A stretch of 64,000 bases of DNA from Cytobacillus gottheilii (lineage in GTDB: Bacteria; Bacillota; Bacilli; Bacillales; Cytobacillaceae). The notes beneath the pieces are model-generated. The model was not told the origin of the DNA. It was given only the letters and a program-made list of their open reading frames with translations, and made no database searches. The translations under genes and the position numbers were made by a program. The stretch is from positions 1,839,262-1,903,261 of the forward strand of contig NZ_LT800494.1 of the NCBI RefSeq assembly GCF_900166665.1, read 5' to 3'. Shown here in pieces: positions 18,294 through 26,122 of the stretch; position 1 is the first letter of the stretch; each line of letters starts with the position of its first letter.

Positions 18294-19586
18294 TTAGATG
18301 TCTGAAACCTTCTGGTATTTTGTATTTGCTCTCATGAAATACGGTAAAATTATTGTTTCGTTTAGTGTTAATTTATTGTCTATAAGCGAGTAGTTAAAAC
18401 TATGATAATTATCTAATGTGCCTTTGGTATCTACATATTTAACTATTATTTTTTCACATAAATCAATATTATTGTTTATGTCCCTCTCCCAAAGATAAAG
18501 AATGTTCAAGTTTCGATTCTTCTTAAAGTATGTTTTCTTGGATTTGTCCCTCTTTATATCTTTCTTTTGAATGTCATGAAGAGAATCGTAGTCAGTGTAT
18601 CTTAGTGGATTAGCGTGCCAATAATCACCCATAACTTCAATTGCTAAGTTGTTCTTAGTATCATAAAAGTCCAATACATAGTATTTATCTGGAATTTCTT
18701 CATCAAAAGACAAACCTAGTTTTTCAAGTGTATTCCTTATTAGAATTTGAATTGACGTGCTTGTCTGTGGAATTCTTCCTTCTGCAATCATCTTAGAGGT
18801 ATTTAATCTCATCTGCTCTATTTGTTCTGGAGACTTTTTCGTTCCAAATTGCGGATGATTTTCTCCAGAATAAAATTTAGACCTATAAGAATAATAGCAC
18901 TCTTTTGAACAAAAAGTATTTTTTGTATTCTCTTGATATGATTTAGTAATTTTAACTTCTTTATTGCAATAGTCACACTTAGAAGTAATACCCTGATAAT
19001 TGTGTACCTTGTCTCCAATAAAGTGTACCCTTCTAAATTCTGAATAACACTCTCTTGAGCAGAATGACCATGTATTACTCTTCAATTTGGATTCATGAAC
19101 TTTATATAGGCGGTTGCAATGATTACATTTTGTTTCAATTTTGTCTTTAGTGCTTGCAATACCGTTTTTATAAACATTTTCTTTACCCATGCATTTACGG
19201 GAACAATAATGCAGACCATGACCCTTAAATTCAGATGGAATCTTGTCAATGTCACTATCGCATACCTTGCATTTTGTTTTGATTTTAGTTTTTAATAAAT
19301 CAGATGCTTTTCTTCCTTCTTCAGACTTAGACCTCCATTGACCATAACACTTTGAGCTACAGAAGTGATTACCATTTAAATCGATATCGCATATGCGTTT
19401 CATTTTTTCGTTGTTACACCAATCACATGTTATCATTACTTTTGCATGTGAATTCTCAGATAAATGTTCAAATGATACTTCTAACTCGTCTCCCATTTTT
19501 GTGTAATTATAACCAAGTGATTCTAATGACTTTTTGGTGCTAGATGACCATTTAACCCTAACCTTCTGACCCTCAACAATCGCCAT
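18294..19586 (-). CDS. Homing-endonuclease-like protein: zinc-ribbon array plus VSR/EDxHD nuclease domain
   Basis: The start chosen is ATG 19586 (MAIVEGQKVRVKW) behind GGAGGAG; the longer frame to 19682 lacks a site. The 430-aa protein has four successive zinc ribbons of the form CxxC...CxxxC (CDWC/CSSKC, CKVC/CSRKC, CNHC/CSREC, CDYC/CSKEC). A C-terminal nuclease domain follows, containing VLDFYDTKNNLAIEVMGDYWHA and RDKSKKTYFKKNRNLNILYLWE. The E-x-x-G-D-Y-W-H pattern matches VSR-like EDxHD homing endonucleases such as I-Bth0305I of a Bacillus phage. It is free-standing and close to the intron-bearing tape-measure gene, so it may help the introns spread. Confidence 0.75.
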   Translation of the reverse strand: MAIVEGQKVRVKWSSSTKKSLESLGYNYTKMGDELEVSFEHLSENSHAKVMITCDWCNNEKMKRICDIDLNGNHFCSSKCYGQWRSKSEEGRKASDLLKTKIKTKCKVCDSDIDKIPSEFKGHGLHYCSRKCMGKENVYKNGIASTKDKIETKCNHCNRLYKVHESKLKSNTWSFCSRECYSEFRRVHFIGDKVHNYQGITSKCDYCNKEVKITKSYQENTKNTFCSKECYYSYRSKFYSGENHPQFGTKKSPEQIEQMRLNTSKMIAEGRIPQTSTSIQILIRNTLEKLGLSFDEEIPDKYYVLDFYDTKNNLAIEVMGDYWHANPLRYTDYDSLHDIQKKDIKRDKSKKTYFKKNRNLNILYLWERDINNNIDLCEKIIVKYVDTKGTLDNYHSFNYSLIDNKLTLNETIILPYFMRANTKYQKVSDI

Positions 19587-19734
19587 CCCCGCAACTCCTC
19601 CAATCTCCCAATCTATATTCCTCAAAAAGAAAGGCAGATAAAGCAGGGAAGAGGTAGCGTATCTGCCGATATGAAATTTCATTTATGTAATTCCGTTGCT
19701 GTATACAATCTCTATATGTATCTGATAATCTACT

Positions 19735-19947
19735 TTATTGTGCTTCTACGAACTCAACGAGTTTCGCATCTAATTCCATAATAGGTGACAGTGTTTCTTT
19801 TCCTTGGCAGCACATTAATGATATTTCCTGTTTAATGTTCAGACCTTGATCCAGTTTGTATCCTGCTTCAATTACTGCTAAATCTTCCGTTTCTGCATCT
19901 ACAGGAACTAGGAACTCGACTTCTGCTGTGACTTTTACATAATTCAT
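19735..19947 (-). CDS. Small protein divergent from an XRE regulator, unknown function
   Basis: This 70-aa protein (MNYVKVTAEVEFLVPVDAET...) has an acidic, beta-alpha character and a CC pair near residue 45. It is read away from the XRE gene at 20136 and shares its regulatory region. A good promoter precedes it (TTGACT, 18 bp, TATTAT on the minus strand), with one operator dyad in the spacer. The ribosome site is AAAGGAGGAAAACG. I do not recognise the family. Confidence 0.55.
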   Translation of the reverse strand: MNYVKVTAEVEFLVPVDAETEDLAVIEAGYKLDQGLNIKQEISLMCCQGKETLSPIMELDAKLVEFVEAQ

Positions 19948-20004
19948 CTCGTTTTCCTCCTTTGTATTATTATGTTGTCTCTTGTTGTTAGATTAATAAT
20001 ACAA

Positions 20005-20020
20005 TATACAATAATGTATA
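20005..20020. promoter_or_regulatory. Operator dyad 1 (TATACA-N4-TGTATA)
   Basis: This is a perfect 16-bp dyad, TATACA-ATAA-TGTATA. It lies between the -35 (TTGACT) and -10 (TATTAT) boxes of the leftward promoter. It matches the second dyad at 20095 in the form TATRCA-N4-TGYATA, so both are probably bound by the neighbouring XRE protein. Confidence 0.65.
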
Positions 20021-20094
20021 GTCAATATAAATATTCGTATAATCGAATTATCTTAATTTAATCTTTAAATATCAATATTTAATTGCATTGACTA

Positions 20095-20110
20095 TATGCA
20101 ATAGTGCATA
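20095..20110. promoter_or_regulatory. Operator dyad 2 (TATGCA-N4-TGCATA)
   Basis: This is a perfect dyad, TATGCA-ATAG-TGCATA. It overlaps the probable -10 (CATAAT, 20107-20112; -35 TTGCAT at 20083) of the rightward promoter for the XRE gene, which suits autorepression. Confidence 0.65.
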
Positions 20111-20135
20111 ATGTATTCTGAAAGGAGTGTTTTGT

Positions 20136-20513
20136 TTGCTAACTGTGAAGCCTAAGCTAAATAAAATATTAAAAGAGCGAAAAATGACACAAACTGAACT
20201 AGCAGAGAAGACAGGTATTAACCAACCTGTAATTTCTAGATTCGATAAGAGTAAGCAGCATCAAGATATTCACTTGGTATTGATATCTAGAGCGTTAGAT
20301 TTAAGTATAGAAGATTTATTTGAAATTGAAGATTTATATGAAACTTTAGACGCTTCCTTTCCGACTATGAAAGTTGCTGAGAGCCAACCCGAAGAGGATG
20401 ACTTATTTTACAACAATATTAGAAATGATATTAATGAAATGCTTGAAAAAAGAATTAAAGAACTTATAGATGAAAAAGTTAATAAAAAGAAAAATGACCA
20501 AAGTGCCAAATAA
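20136..20513 (+). CDS. XRE-family transcription regulator
   Basis: The start chosen is TTG 20136, eight bases after AAAGGAG. Residues 7-60 form a helix-turn-helix domain (LNKILKERKMTQTELAEKTGI, QPVISRFDKS). The rest is acidic, with a lysine-rich C-terminal coiled coil that may dimerise. It is divergent from the 70-aa gene at 19735; two matching operator dyads lie between them, so it probably controls both promoters. A terminator follows. It is the only plus-strand gene in the left 45 kb and may regulate the accessory block or lysogeny. Confidence 0.8.
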   Translation: MLTVKPKLNKILKERKMTQTELAEKTGINQPVISRFDKSKQHQDIHLVLISRALDLSIEDLFEIEDLYETLDASFPTMKVAESQPEEDDLFYNNIRNDINEMLEKRIKELIDEKVNKKKNDQSAK

Positions 20514-20828
20514 AGTAGTCCAACACAAACAACTCCACACTCATCCCGTGGAGTTTTATTCATTCTATTTCAAGCAAGCAGCCGAAGGGGGGGGAGAGTC
20601 GGTCTGCTTAATTCAAAGAGAATAGAAAATAAATTGATTTAGTCAAAGAAAGAATATGCTATTCAAAATAAATTGTAATTTACTTATATTGAAAATAAGT
20701 TAACGTAGAAATAAAATATTTCATTTCTAAAAAAATAGAGTGCCGATTGTACGGTCAGCACTCTGAATGTTTTGGGCTAATAATGAATTAAGCTCATTAT
20801 TAGGATCGATCCAAATTGATAAACTTAA
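20514..20828. other. Gene-free stretch with terminator, G-rich hairpin and two AAATAAATT motifs
   Basis: The 315-bp stretch holds the XRE terminator and a second hairpin (arms AAGCAGCCGA at 20576 and TCGGTCTGCTT at 20599) whose loop is a run of eight G followed by AGAG. Two AAATAAATT copies on the plus strand (20627, 20666) follow. An A+T-rich tail then leads into the 3' end of the leftward endonuclease gene. No ORF is supported. Confidence 0.6.
20532..20556 (+). terminator. Terminator of the XRE gene
   Basis: ACTCCAC and GTGGAGT form a perfect 7-bp stem around ACTCATCCC, followed by TTTATT, 20 bases after the XRE stop codon. Confidence 0.8.
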
Positions 20829-21965
20829 TTATACTAAGGCGATAACTTTATCTTTTACTGTTGCATGCAAAGGTGACAATATTTCATCTATAGAATGAGA
20901 CTTGAAATCAGTAGGGTAGATTTCGACAAGATGAATATTACTCTGTCTACACAAGTTGATCTTATCTTCAGTCTTAATGTAGTAATCATCCTTACCAACA
21001 ATTCCAAAGATTTCAATAAATATGTTCTCTCCTTTACTTTCCACCATAAAATCAAAACGATAATTTCTTTTTGTATCAATATAATCAGAGTACCTAACCT
21101 CTTTACGATAATTGAATTTTTTATCATACAAATAATTTGCAATTATTAATTCATAGTAGGATAAACACGCATCGCCATTTTTTGAATAGTATTGTCTTTT
21201 GTTAGTGCTTAGACCCGCTTCTATTAACGCATTATTCCATGATCCAAAATAATTTAAATAAGTTGACGCTTTGAATACATTACTAAACTTCGGTAATTCG
21301 ACCATTAACGGAGATCTTCCTAATTCTTCACTCATTCTTACTAAGTCTTTTAACATTTTGTCTTTATCTATTTTTCTTAGAACAGTGGGGTTCACCTGAC
21401 TTAAAAGTTGTAATTCATTAATACTACCAAAGTTATCAGTGTATGCTTTTACAGAGTATCCAAAACCGTCTTTTTTAGCCTTAGCTATGTCTCTGCTAGT
21501 TGGAGTTCTTTGCAATGAAGCAGCAAGTTCCTTATATTTTTCTAGCATGCTCTTTCTTTTTCTATCAGTGTCTGCTTGTTTTTGTATGCCAATATCATAT
21601 CCGATCATTTTTAAGGCATTGTAATAGCTACCAAACCTTCTTTCGTAAACACTTAAGGAGGGAGACATTCCAATTCTGACCTCGTTATTGTAAGGTATTC
21701 TTTCTTTTGAAGAGATGAAGATTCTTAATTTTTCTAATAAAGCCTCGTCTGAATAATCACCATGTTTTCTCTTATTGTCCTTTTTCAATTCGTATAGTCC
21801 AGCCGCCTTTAAAGCATTTTTATATGAGCCAAACTTAGATATAAAAGGGGATTGGCTAGGAAGATTACTGTCATTATTAATTTCATCTACACTAGGCACT
21901 TTGTCATATTTTATATAATACTCTTGAAGCACTTTAATTAGTTCAAGAGGTGAAATAGCTTTCAT
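20829..21965 (-). CDS. Homing-endonuclease-like protein with four FGS-type DNA-binding repeats
   Basis: The start chosen is ATG 21965 (MKAISPLELIKVLQEYY), behind TTGGAGTGA. The protein has four repeats ending in FGSYKNALKAAGL, FGSYYNALKMIGY, FGSINELQLL and FGSWNNALIEAGL, the homing-endonuclease-associated repeat. A C-terminal nuclease domain follows (LSYYELIIANYLYDKKFNYRKE, RFDFMVE, IFIEIFGI, K...YPTDF), of the VSR/PD-(D/E)XK type. It sits directly downstream of the tyrosine recombinase and behind that gene's terminator, as expected of an inserted selfish gene. Its target is unknown. Confidence 0.75.
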   Translation of the reverse strand: MKAISPLELIKVLQEYYIKYDKVPSVDEINNDSNLPSQSPFISKFGSYKNALKAAGLYELKKDNKRKHGDYSDEALLEKLRIFISSKERIPYNNEVRIGMSPSLSVYERRFGSYYNALKMIGYDIGIQKQADTDRKRKSMLEKYKELAASLQRTPTSRDIAKAKKDGFGYSVKAYTDNFGSINELQLLSQVNPTVLRKIDKDKMLKDLVRMSEELGRSPLMVELPKFSNVFKASTYLNYFGSWNNALIEAGLSTNKRQYYSKNGDACLSYYELIIANYLYDKKFNYRKEVRYSDYIDTKRNYRFDFMVESKGENIFIEIFGIVGKDDYYIKTEDKINLCRQSNIHLVEIYPTDFKSHSIDEILSPLHATVKDKVIALV

Positions 21966-21984
21966 ATATTCTTCACTCCAATAC

Positions 21985-22012
21985 AAAAAAGCAACCAACA
22001 AGTGTTGATTGC
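21985..22012 (-). terminator. Terminator after the tyrosine recombinase gene
   Basis: On the minus strand GCAATCAACA and TGTTGGTTGC pair (one G-T) around CT and are followed by TTTTTT. It lies downstream of the recombinase stop and upstream of the endonuclease ribosome site. Confidence 0.8.
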
Positions 22013-22029
22013 CTAGAAACTTTATTAAT

Positions 22030-23058
22030 TTAAATTTCATCCAAAGCTTTCTTTTCAACTTTCTTAATTCCACTTTCAGTAAAGAACTTAGCAAAGTCAT
22101 CTTCGGCTTCGTTGTCATCATAAATTTCGATCATATCAATGGACTCCCAACCAAAGAAATCCTTAATAATTTTATCCGGTATATTATTTGCTCTAAGTTT
22201 AGTAGTCAAATAGTGTCGCATACTATGGAAATAGAAATCTGTTTCAAGAATCTTAGAAAACTGCAATTTCCAACTTTGAAGGGTAGTGTCAGTTGCTGGA
22301 ATCCATTCTCCATTTCTTCTTGTTACGAAAATCTCATTGTTATGTATTCCTAAGCGTTCACGTTCTTCCATCCATAAGTCGAAGTATTCACGGAAGCCGT
22401 TCTTCAGTACAAATTTGTGCTTCTCAGCCCCATTTTTTCCGCGCCCTTTAATTCTGACCTTTTCTGGAGTCTTATAGTAAGCATTGTTAATCAAATTCTT
22501 TTCCTCAAAGAAATTCACTTTAAATCTAACTAATTCACTCAACCTTGCTCCAGAGTTAGCAGCTAAAGCAAATACACAAGCTTTCTGATATTGATTACTA
22601 TCAACCAATGTCTTTAACACCATTTCAACTTGCTCATTTGATAAGACTGTTTTTTCTCGGACAGGTTTTTTCTGTGGAGATTCAATTTTGTTAACAATAT
22701 TCCTAAAGTCAGGGTAGAGGTCATCCATGATATTCTCAATAAAGTTACAAAGACTGCTTAAACAAGATTTAATACGTCTTGTCCTGTTAGAACTGTGACT
22801 CCAAGCATTAATTGAATAACCTTGGAAGGCAATAATGTCACGCTTATTTAAATCTCCAATAAATCGGTTTCCACAGTTCTTAAGGAGAAAAATAAATATG
22901 ATACGCATATCATTCTCATATTGCTTTATTGTTCCTTCTGATTTGTCAGTAGACATTAAGTAAGTTTTCCATTCTTGGAGTAATTGTTTATTCTGAGGAT
23001 TGACTTCGTTCCAATCTGCTTCATTATAAATTCTGTTATATACCGTTTTCCTTCCCAT
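22030..23058 (-). CDS. Tyrosine recombinase / integrase
   Basis: About 342 aa; ATG 23058 is preferred because ATG 23067 lies only three bases from AGGAGG. The N-terminal SAM-like domain (LLQEWKTYLMSTDKSEGTIKQ) is followed by the catalytic domain. GARLSEL carries the first Arg, FHSMRH the H-x-x-R, FFGWES the Trp that replaces the second His, and IEIYDD the nucleophile Tyr. All key residues are present, so it should be active. It stands inside the late tail operon, not next to an immunity region. As I recall, SPbeta has a recombinase-like gene (yomM) in a comparable place. It may integrate the phage or resolve multimers. Confidence 0.88.
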   Translation of the reverse strand: MGRKTVYNRIYNEADWNEVNPQNKQLLQEWKTYLMSTDKSEGTIKQYENDMRIIFIFLLKNCGNRFIGDLNKRDIIAFQGYSINAWSHSSNRTRRIKSCLSSLCNFIENIMDDLYPDFRNIVNKIESPQKKPVREKTVLSNEQVEMVLKTLVDSNQYQKACVFALAANSGARLSELVRFKVNFFEEKNLINNAYYKTPEKVRIKGRGKNGAEKHKFVLKNGFREYFDLWMEERERLGIHNNEIFVTRRNGEWIPATDTTLQSWKLQFSKILETDFYFHSMRHYLTTKLRANNIPDKIIKDFFGWESIDMIEIYDDNEAEDDFAKFFTESGIKKVEKKALDEI

Positions 23059-23078
23059 AACATTCACCTCCTAGAAGT

Positions 23079-23087
23079 AATTTATTT
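23079..23087 (-). promoter_or_regulatory. AAATAAATT motif before the recombinase gene
   Basis: This copy follows the stop codon at 23088 directly and lies 12 bases before AGGAGG of the recombinase gene. It is one of 27 intergenic copies in the window. Confidence 0.55.
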
Positions 23088-23510
23088 CTATTCAATATCA
23101 GCACCAAGCGATTTAAGATCCTGTTTGAGCGCATTAGTTAATTTACTGCTGCCATTCAATACTTTCTTCGTGTTTTGGATGAATGGGCGTGGCTTTTCAT
23201 AATCATAACCATATCCTGTATAATCATAATTGCGACCATATTCAACTGTATCAACAATGTCTTTACCTGTTTCTTCATCTTTACGAGTATTAAAAACTGC
23301 AATCCCATCTGCAGTACTTTCAACTTCCCATGATTCTCTTAGCTTTCCAGTACGATCATATTGATTAGGTGTATACGTATAGACGGTCTGATCAACCTGT
23401 TTCTTTCCTTCATTGATAACAGCGTTCTTAGTTGCGCTACCTTTAGACATTGCTTGTTTTGCTAATCTATTCACATATTTATCTAAGTCTTTGAAATCTA
23501 TAGTAGGCAA
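23088..23510 (-). CDS. HK97 gp10-like tail component
   Basis: The 140-aa protein begins MPTIDFKDLDKYVNRLAKQA, with an amphipathic helix, and carries VDTVEYGRNYDYTGYGYDYEKPRPFIQNT. The short-loop plus RPFI motif is typical of HK97-gp10-like tail-completion or head-tail joining proteins. It follows the tail chaperone gene rather than the connector genes, which is later than usual. The call is by motif, size and location. Confidence 0.55.
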   Translation of the reverse strand: MPTIDFKDLDKYVNRLAKQAMSKGSATKNAVINEGKKQVDQTVYTYTPNQYDRTGKLRESWEVESTADGIAVFNTRKDEETGKDIVDTVEYGRNYDYTGYGYDYEKPRPFIQNTKKVLNGSSKLTNALKQDLKSLGADIE

Positions 23511-23525
23511 GGGGATCAGCTCCGT

Positions 23526-24008
23526 TTAATTAACTAGATTGTCTTGCACATCTAAAACAATATTTTCAACTTTTTCAGTGGATAAATTTTCTTTATCTCT
23601 ATCTAAAACTTCAAAAACTCCTTGTTGGAATCTCATAAAGTAATTTTCAAATTCCTTAATGCTTTCTTTAGGGAATGCTTCAATCAAGTCACCAAAGTGT
23701 TTCCAGTCAACTAATAGTTGGAAAGCTTGGACTTTTTTCTTAATTTCACTTGGAATACCTAGATCGGCAAATTTGTAAATAATACTGTACAGTGACCAGT
23801 CAGTTAAATTGATCTTCTCAAAATCAATTCCAGCTTCTTTTGCACGGATAGCATCAGTGGCTAATTCTTTGCTTAGTTCAGCCATTTTAGTAGGGGAGAA
23901 GTGCGGATAGATAAATACATGAGAATCATCTGACAGTTCTACACGTTTCTTTTGAGAGTAAGCCTTATTATCATTTTTAATATCAGTTAAAGTAATTTTC
24001 TTTGACAT
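23526..24008 (-). CDS. Tail assembly chaperone-like protein
   Basis: The start chosen is ATG 24008 (MSKKITLTDIKNDNKAY) behind AAAGGAGATG; upstream in-frame codons run through the preceding terminator. The 160-aa, mostly helical protein has ALxD-like segments and an acidic C-terminus. It lies between the major tail protein and the tape-measure region, the usual place of tail assembly chaperones. The family was not recognised by motif; the role is inferred from gene order. Confidence 0.55.
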   Translation of the reverse strand: MSKKITLTDIKNDNKAYSQKKRVELSDDSHVFIYPHFSPTKMAELSKELATDAIRAKEAGIDFEKINLTDWSLYSIIYKFADLGIPSEIKKKVQAFQLLVDWKHFGDLIEAFPKESIKEFENYFMRFQQGVFEVLDRDKENLSTEKVENIVLDVQDNLVN

Positions 24009-24059
24009 TTTTAAACATCTCCTTTTATTCATATGAAATTGTGATTTTATGAAACTAAA

Positions 24060-24093
24060 AAAAATAGAGTAGGGGAGGGGAGTCCGCCTACTC
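24060..24093 (-). terminator. Terminator between major tail and chaperone genes
   Basis: GAGTAGG and CCTACTC form a 7-bp stem with a loop that reads GGAGGGGAGTCC on the plus strand; a run of T follows on the minus strand. An AAATAAATT motif (24101-24109) lies between the stop of the tail gene and this hairpin. It probably lowers expression of downstream genes relative to the abundant tail protein. Confidence 0.8.
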
Positions 24094-24100
24094 AAAGGTT

Positions 24101-24109
24101 AATTTATTT
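24101..24109 (-). promoter_or_regulatory. AAATAAATT motif after the major tail gene
   Basis: The motif lies immediately after the stop codon, before the terminator hairpin. The same stop-motif-hairpin order recurs at 27944 and 38563. Confidence 0.5.
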
Positions 24110-24113
24110 ATAA

Positions 24114-24851
24114 TTAAACACGGTCAACTTCAATAATACGACCAATCTTACTGGAGTTAGGAGCTGTTAAGCAATCGAAAACAAACTCAGGTGCAATAGC
24201 AGTTCCATTTTCTAGTGCTAATTCAAAATCTCCGTTTGGAACAACGTGGTCTAATTGAATGTAAATATCTTTAACCACTTTGTTTGTAGCTGGATCAAAT
24301 CCAATTGTATGGTATTCAATAGTGAATGCCTCTCCAAACTTATCAGATTCTAATTCTACAATATCGCCAGTAACTGCTTCTTGATAAACAACGCTTACCA
24401 TTTCTCCAGCTAATGCGTGACCATCTGGAATCGCTACTACTTTTTCAGTTAAAGTAGCTTGTTCTGTTTCTCCTTTGCCATTTACCACATGCGCAGTTGT
24501 GCCGACAGGAGTTCCAGTAACTGTTACCTCAAGTTGACCCACATTATCAACAACTGTAAGCTCTTTTTCACGATTATAAATTGTCGCAGCGCCATCTTCT
24601 TCAACAGATACACCTTGTGTCATCGCCAAAAATTCTTTATCATAAAAGGCATTTCGGATTGTAGTAGTTACATCTTTTTGTCCCTTCATAATTGCAAGAG
24701 CCTTGTTTCCGATTCCACCGTAGATTTTTTCATTAATTCCAAGTGACTGACTGATAGAAGCTAATTGTGCCTCAGCCGATGCGAATAAATGGTTATCTGA
24801 TTTTCTTTTGATTGTTACATCAGCAGTATCAATGATTAATAATTTGGACAT
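24114..24851 (-). CDS. Major tail protein
   Basis: The 245-aa protein starts MSKLLIIDTADVTIKRKSDNHLFASAEAQ, a style common to Gram-positive siphophage tail-tube subunits. It contains an inserted small beta domain (ELTVVDNVGQLEVTVTGTPVG, about residues 95-150) and a C-terminal strand region (FTIEYHTIGFDPATN, DIYIQLDHVVPNGDF). Strong ribosome site (TTAGGAGG), bracketing terminators and its place before the chaperone fit an abundant tube protein. The assignment is by gene order and sequence style. Confidence 0.75.
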   Translation of the reverse strand: MSKLLIIDTADVTIKRKSDNHLFASAEAQLASISQSLGINEKIYGGIGNKALAIMKGQKDVTTTIRNAFYDKEFLAMTQGVSVEEDGAATIYNREKELTVVDNVGQLEVTVTGTPVGTTAHVVNGKGETEQATLTEKVVAIPDGHALAGEMVSVVYQEAVTGDIVELESDKFGEAFTIEYHTIGFDPATNKVVKDIYIQLDHVVPNGDFELALENGTAIAPEFVFDCLTAPNSSKIGRIIEVDRV

Positions 24852-24877
24852 TTGTGTTATTCCTCCTAATATAGAAT

Positions 24878-24907
24878 AAAAAAAATACGACTAAATTAAT
24901 TAGTCGT
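24878..24907 (-). terminator. Terminator upstream of the major tail gene
   Basis: ACGACTAA and TTAGTCGT pair around ATTAA, and TTTTTTTTATTC follows on the minus strand. The stem includes the stop codon of the gene at 24900. It isolates the major tail gene, which must then have its own promoter or tolerate read-through. Confidence 0.85.
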
Positions 24908-25616
24908 TTACAGTAGTTCCTATTGCATTATTAAACTCGTCTTGAGTTATTGCATATTTTTCATCTTCATAAAGATTGATATGCTTGCTCCAACTGTCAA
25001 TCTTAATTTTGTCAGCAGACACTGTAGCAAAAAGGGTAGTAGTATCATAATTCTTAAACTGGGCAATGCGGTAATAAGTCATATATAACTGATACAGTGA
25101 AAACTCGTTTATATCACTATAAGTAAGACCGTTATAACCAACTACACTTGTTACAATATCAGAGAACTCAAGTTTTTCACCTTCTTGAGATTTCACTCTT
25201 CGACTTCTTTCTATGGCTGCTTGTATTTCTGGGTTAGGGTTTATTACCTCTTCTTTAAGGCAATTCATTGTCATAACTAATTTGCGATAATAGTCAAAGT
25301 TTTCCTTAGTAACTTCAAGTAGGATGTTCTCATCATTGAAAAGCTTAATGAATAGTTTCAAATAAGCTTCATGTATTTCAGGAATTCCCATTGCTATCTC
25401 AAACATATCCGAATTTCTAAGTTCAACCATAAACTCATCGAGAGAACCGTCTTTATTTAACTCAGAATATTTACTAACGATGTGATTTTTAGTTAATCCA
25501 ACTATTTGCAATGGCATGAAGTAGTCTGGATAATCTTTGACTTTGAGAAAGGTACAATGTCCAATTGGAGTGTCGACAGGTAGACCAAGTATGTAAAACT
25601 CTTTCATGTCCATCAT
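24900..25616 (-). CDS. Tail-region protein, unknown function
   Basis: The 238-aa, largely helical protein has a short beta N-terminus (YILGLPVDTPIGHCTFLKVKD) and a conserved-looking stretch, YYRIAQFKNYDTTTLFATVSA. Similar proteins stand between tail terminator and tail tube genes in Bacillus phages. It overlaps the upstream gene by four bases, so the two are translationally coupled. A structural or assembly role is likely; I cannot name the family. Confidence 0.5.
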   Translation of the reverse strand: MMDMKEFYILGLPVDTPIGHCTFLKVKDYPDYFMPLQIVGLTKNHIVSKYSELNKDGSLDEFMVELRNSDMFEIAMGIPEIHEAYLKLFIKLFNDENILLEVTKENFDYYRKLVMTMNCLKEEVINPNPEIQAAIERSRRVKSQEGEKLEFSDIVTSVVGYNGLTYSDINEFSLYQLYMTYYRIAQFKNYDTTTLFATVSADKIKIDSWSKHINLYEDEKYAITQDEFNNAIGTTVND

Positions 25617-26122
25617 GACTTTGTTCCTCCAAACTCAAACACATGTCCATATCCAACATATTGAGCAGGAACTCTAACTAAATTACCTCGTGAATAATCA
25701 GTTTTACCCAGTCCACTAATCCTATTCAGAGCAAATAAATCATTGATTCGATCTGCTATCCTATTGCTCCTAAAGTCGCCATTTTCATAGTCCTCATGAC
25801 ATATGATGTCAAAGTGAATCTCTTGAGTAACCGTATGGAAGCTTCTAAAATGTGCTGCTGGCATTCTGTTACCAAGGTAGATGTATAGACGGCAAATTTT
25901 CTTATCTGCTAGATCGTCACTTTTGGGAGTTTTCTTAATGAGTTCGTCTTGTAGCTCATAAAGCTCTAATGGATTCATGTCGAGAATATTGGGAAGGCTG
26001 GGGTCTAGTGGATCAGGAATATTCAATGCTCTGTTTTTTGGAAGATAGTGTAGGAGCCTATGTAATTCTTCGTCATTCCAAATTACTTCAAATGTTTTTT
26101 TAATATCGTCAAACATTCCCAC
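25613..26122 (-). CDS. Tail terminator / head-tail joining protein (probable)
   Basis: 169 aa: helical N-terminus (MFDDIKKTFEVIWNDEELHRLL), a proline-rich loop, then beta strands (CRLYIYLGNRMPAAHF, TQEIHFDIICHEDYENG) and RIADRINDLFALNRISGLG. The strand-plus-helix pattern with IHFDIICH resembles the tail-terminator fold. Place (after connectors, before the tail tube) agrees. Assigned by order and fold impression rather than a diagnostic motif. Confidence 0.5.
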   Translation of the reverse strand: MGMFDDIKKTFEVIWNDEELHRLLHYLPKNRALNIPDPLDPSLPNILDMNPLELYELQDELIKKTPKSDDLADKKICRLYIYLGNRMPAAHFRSFHTVTQEIHFDIICHEDYENGDFRSNRIADRINDLFALNRISGLGKTDYSRGNLVRVPAQYVGYGHVFEFGGTKS

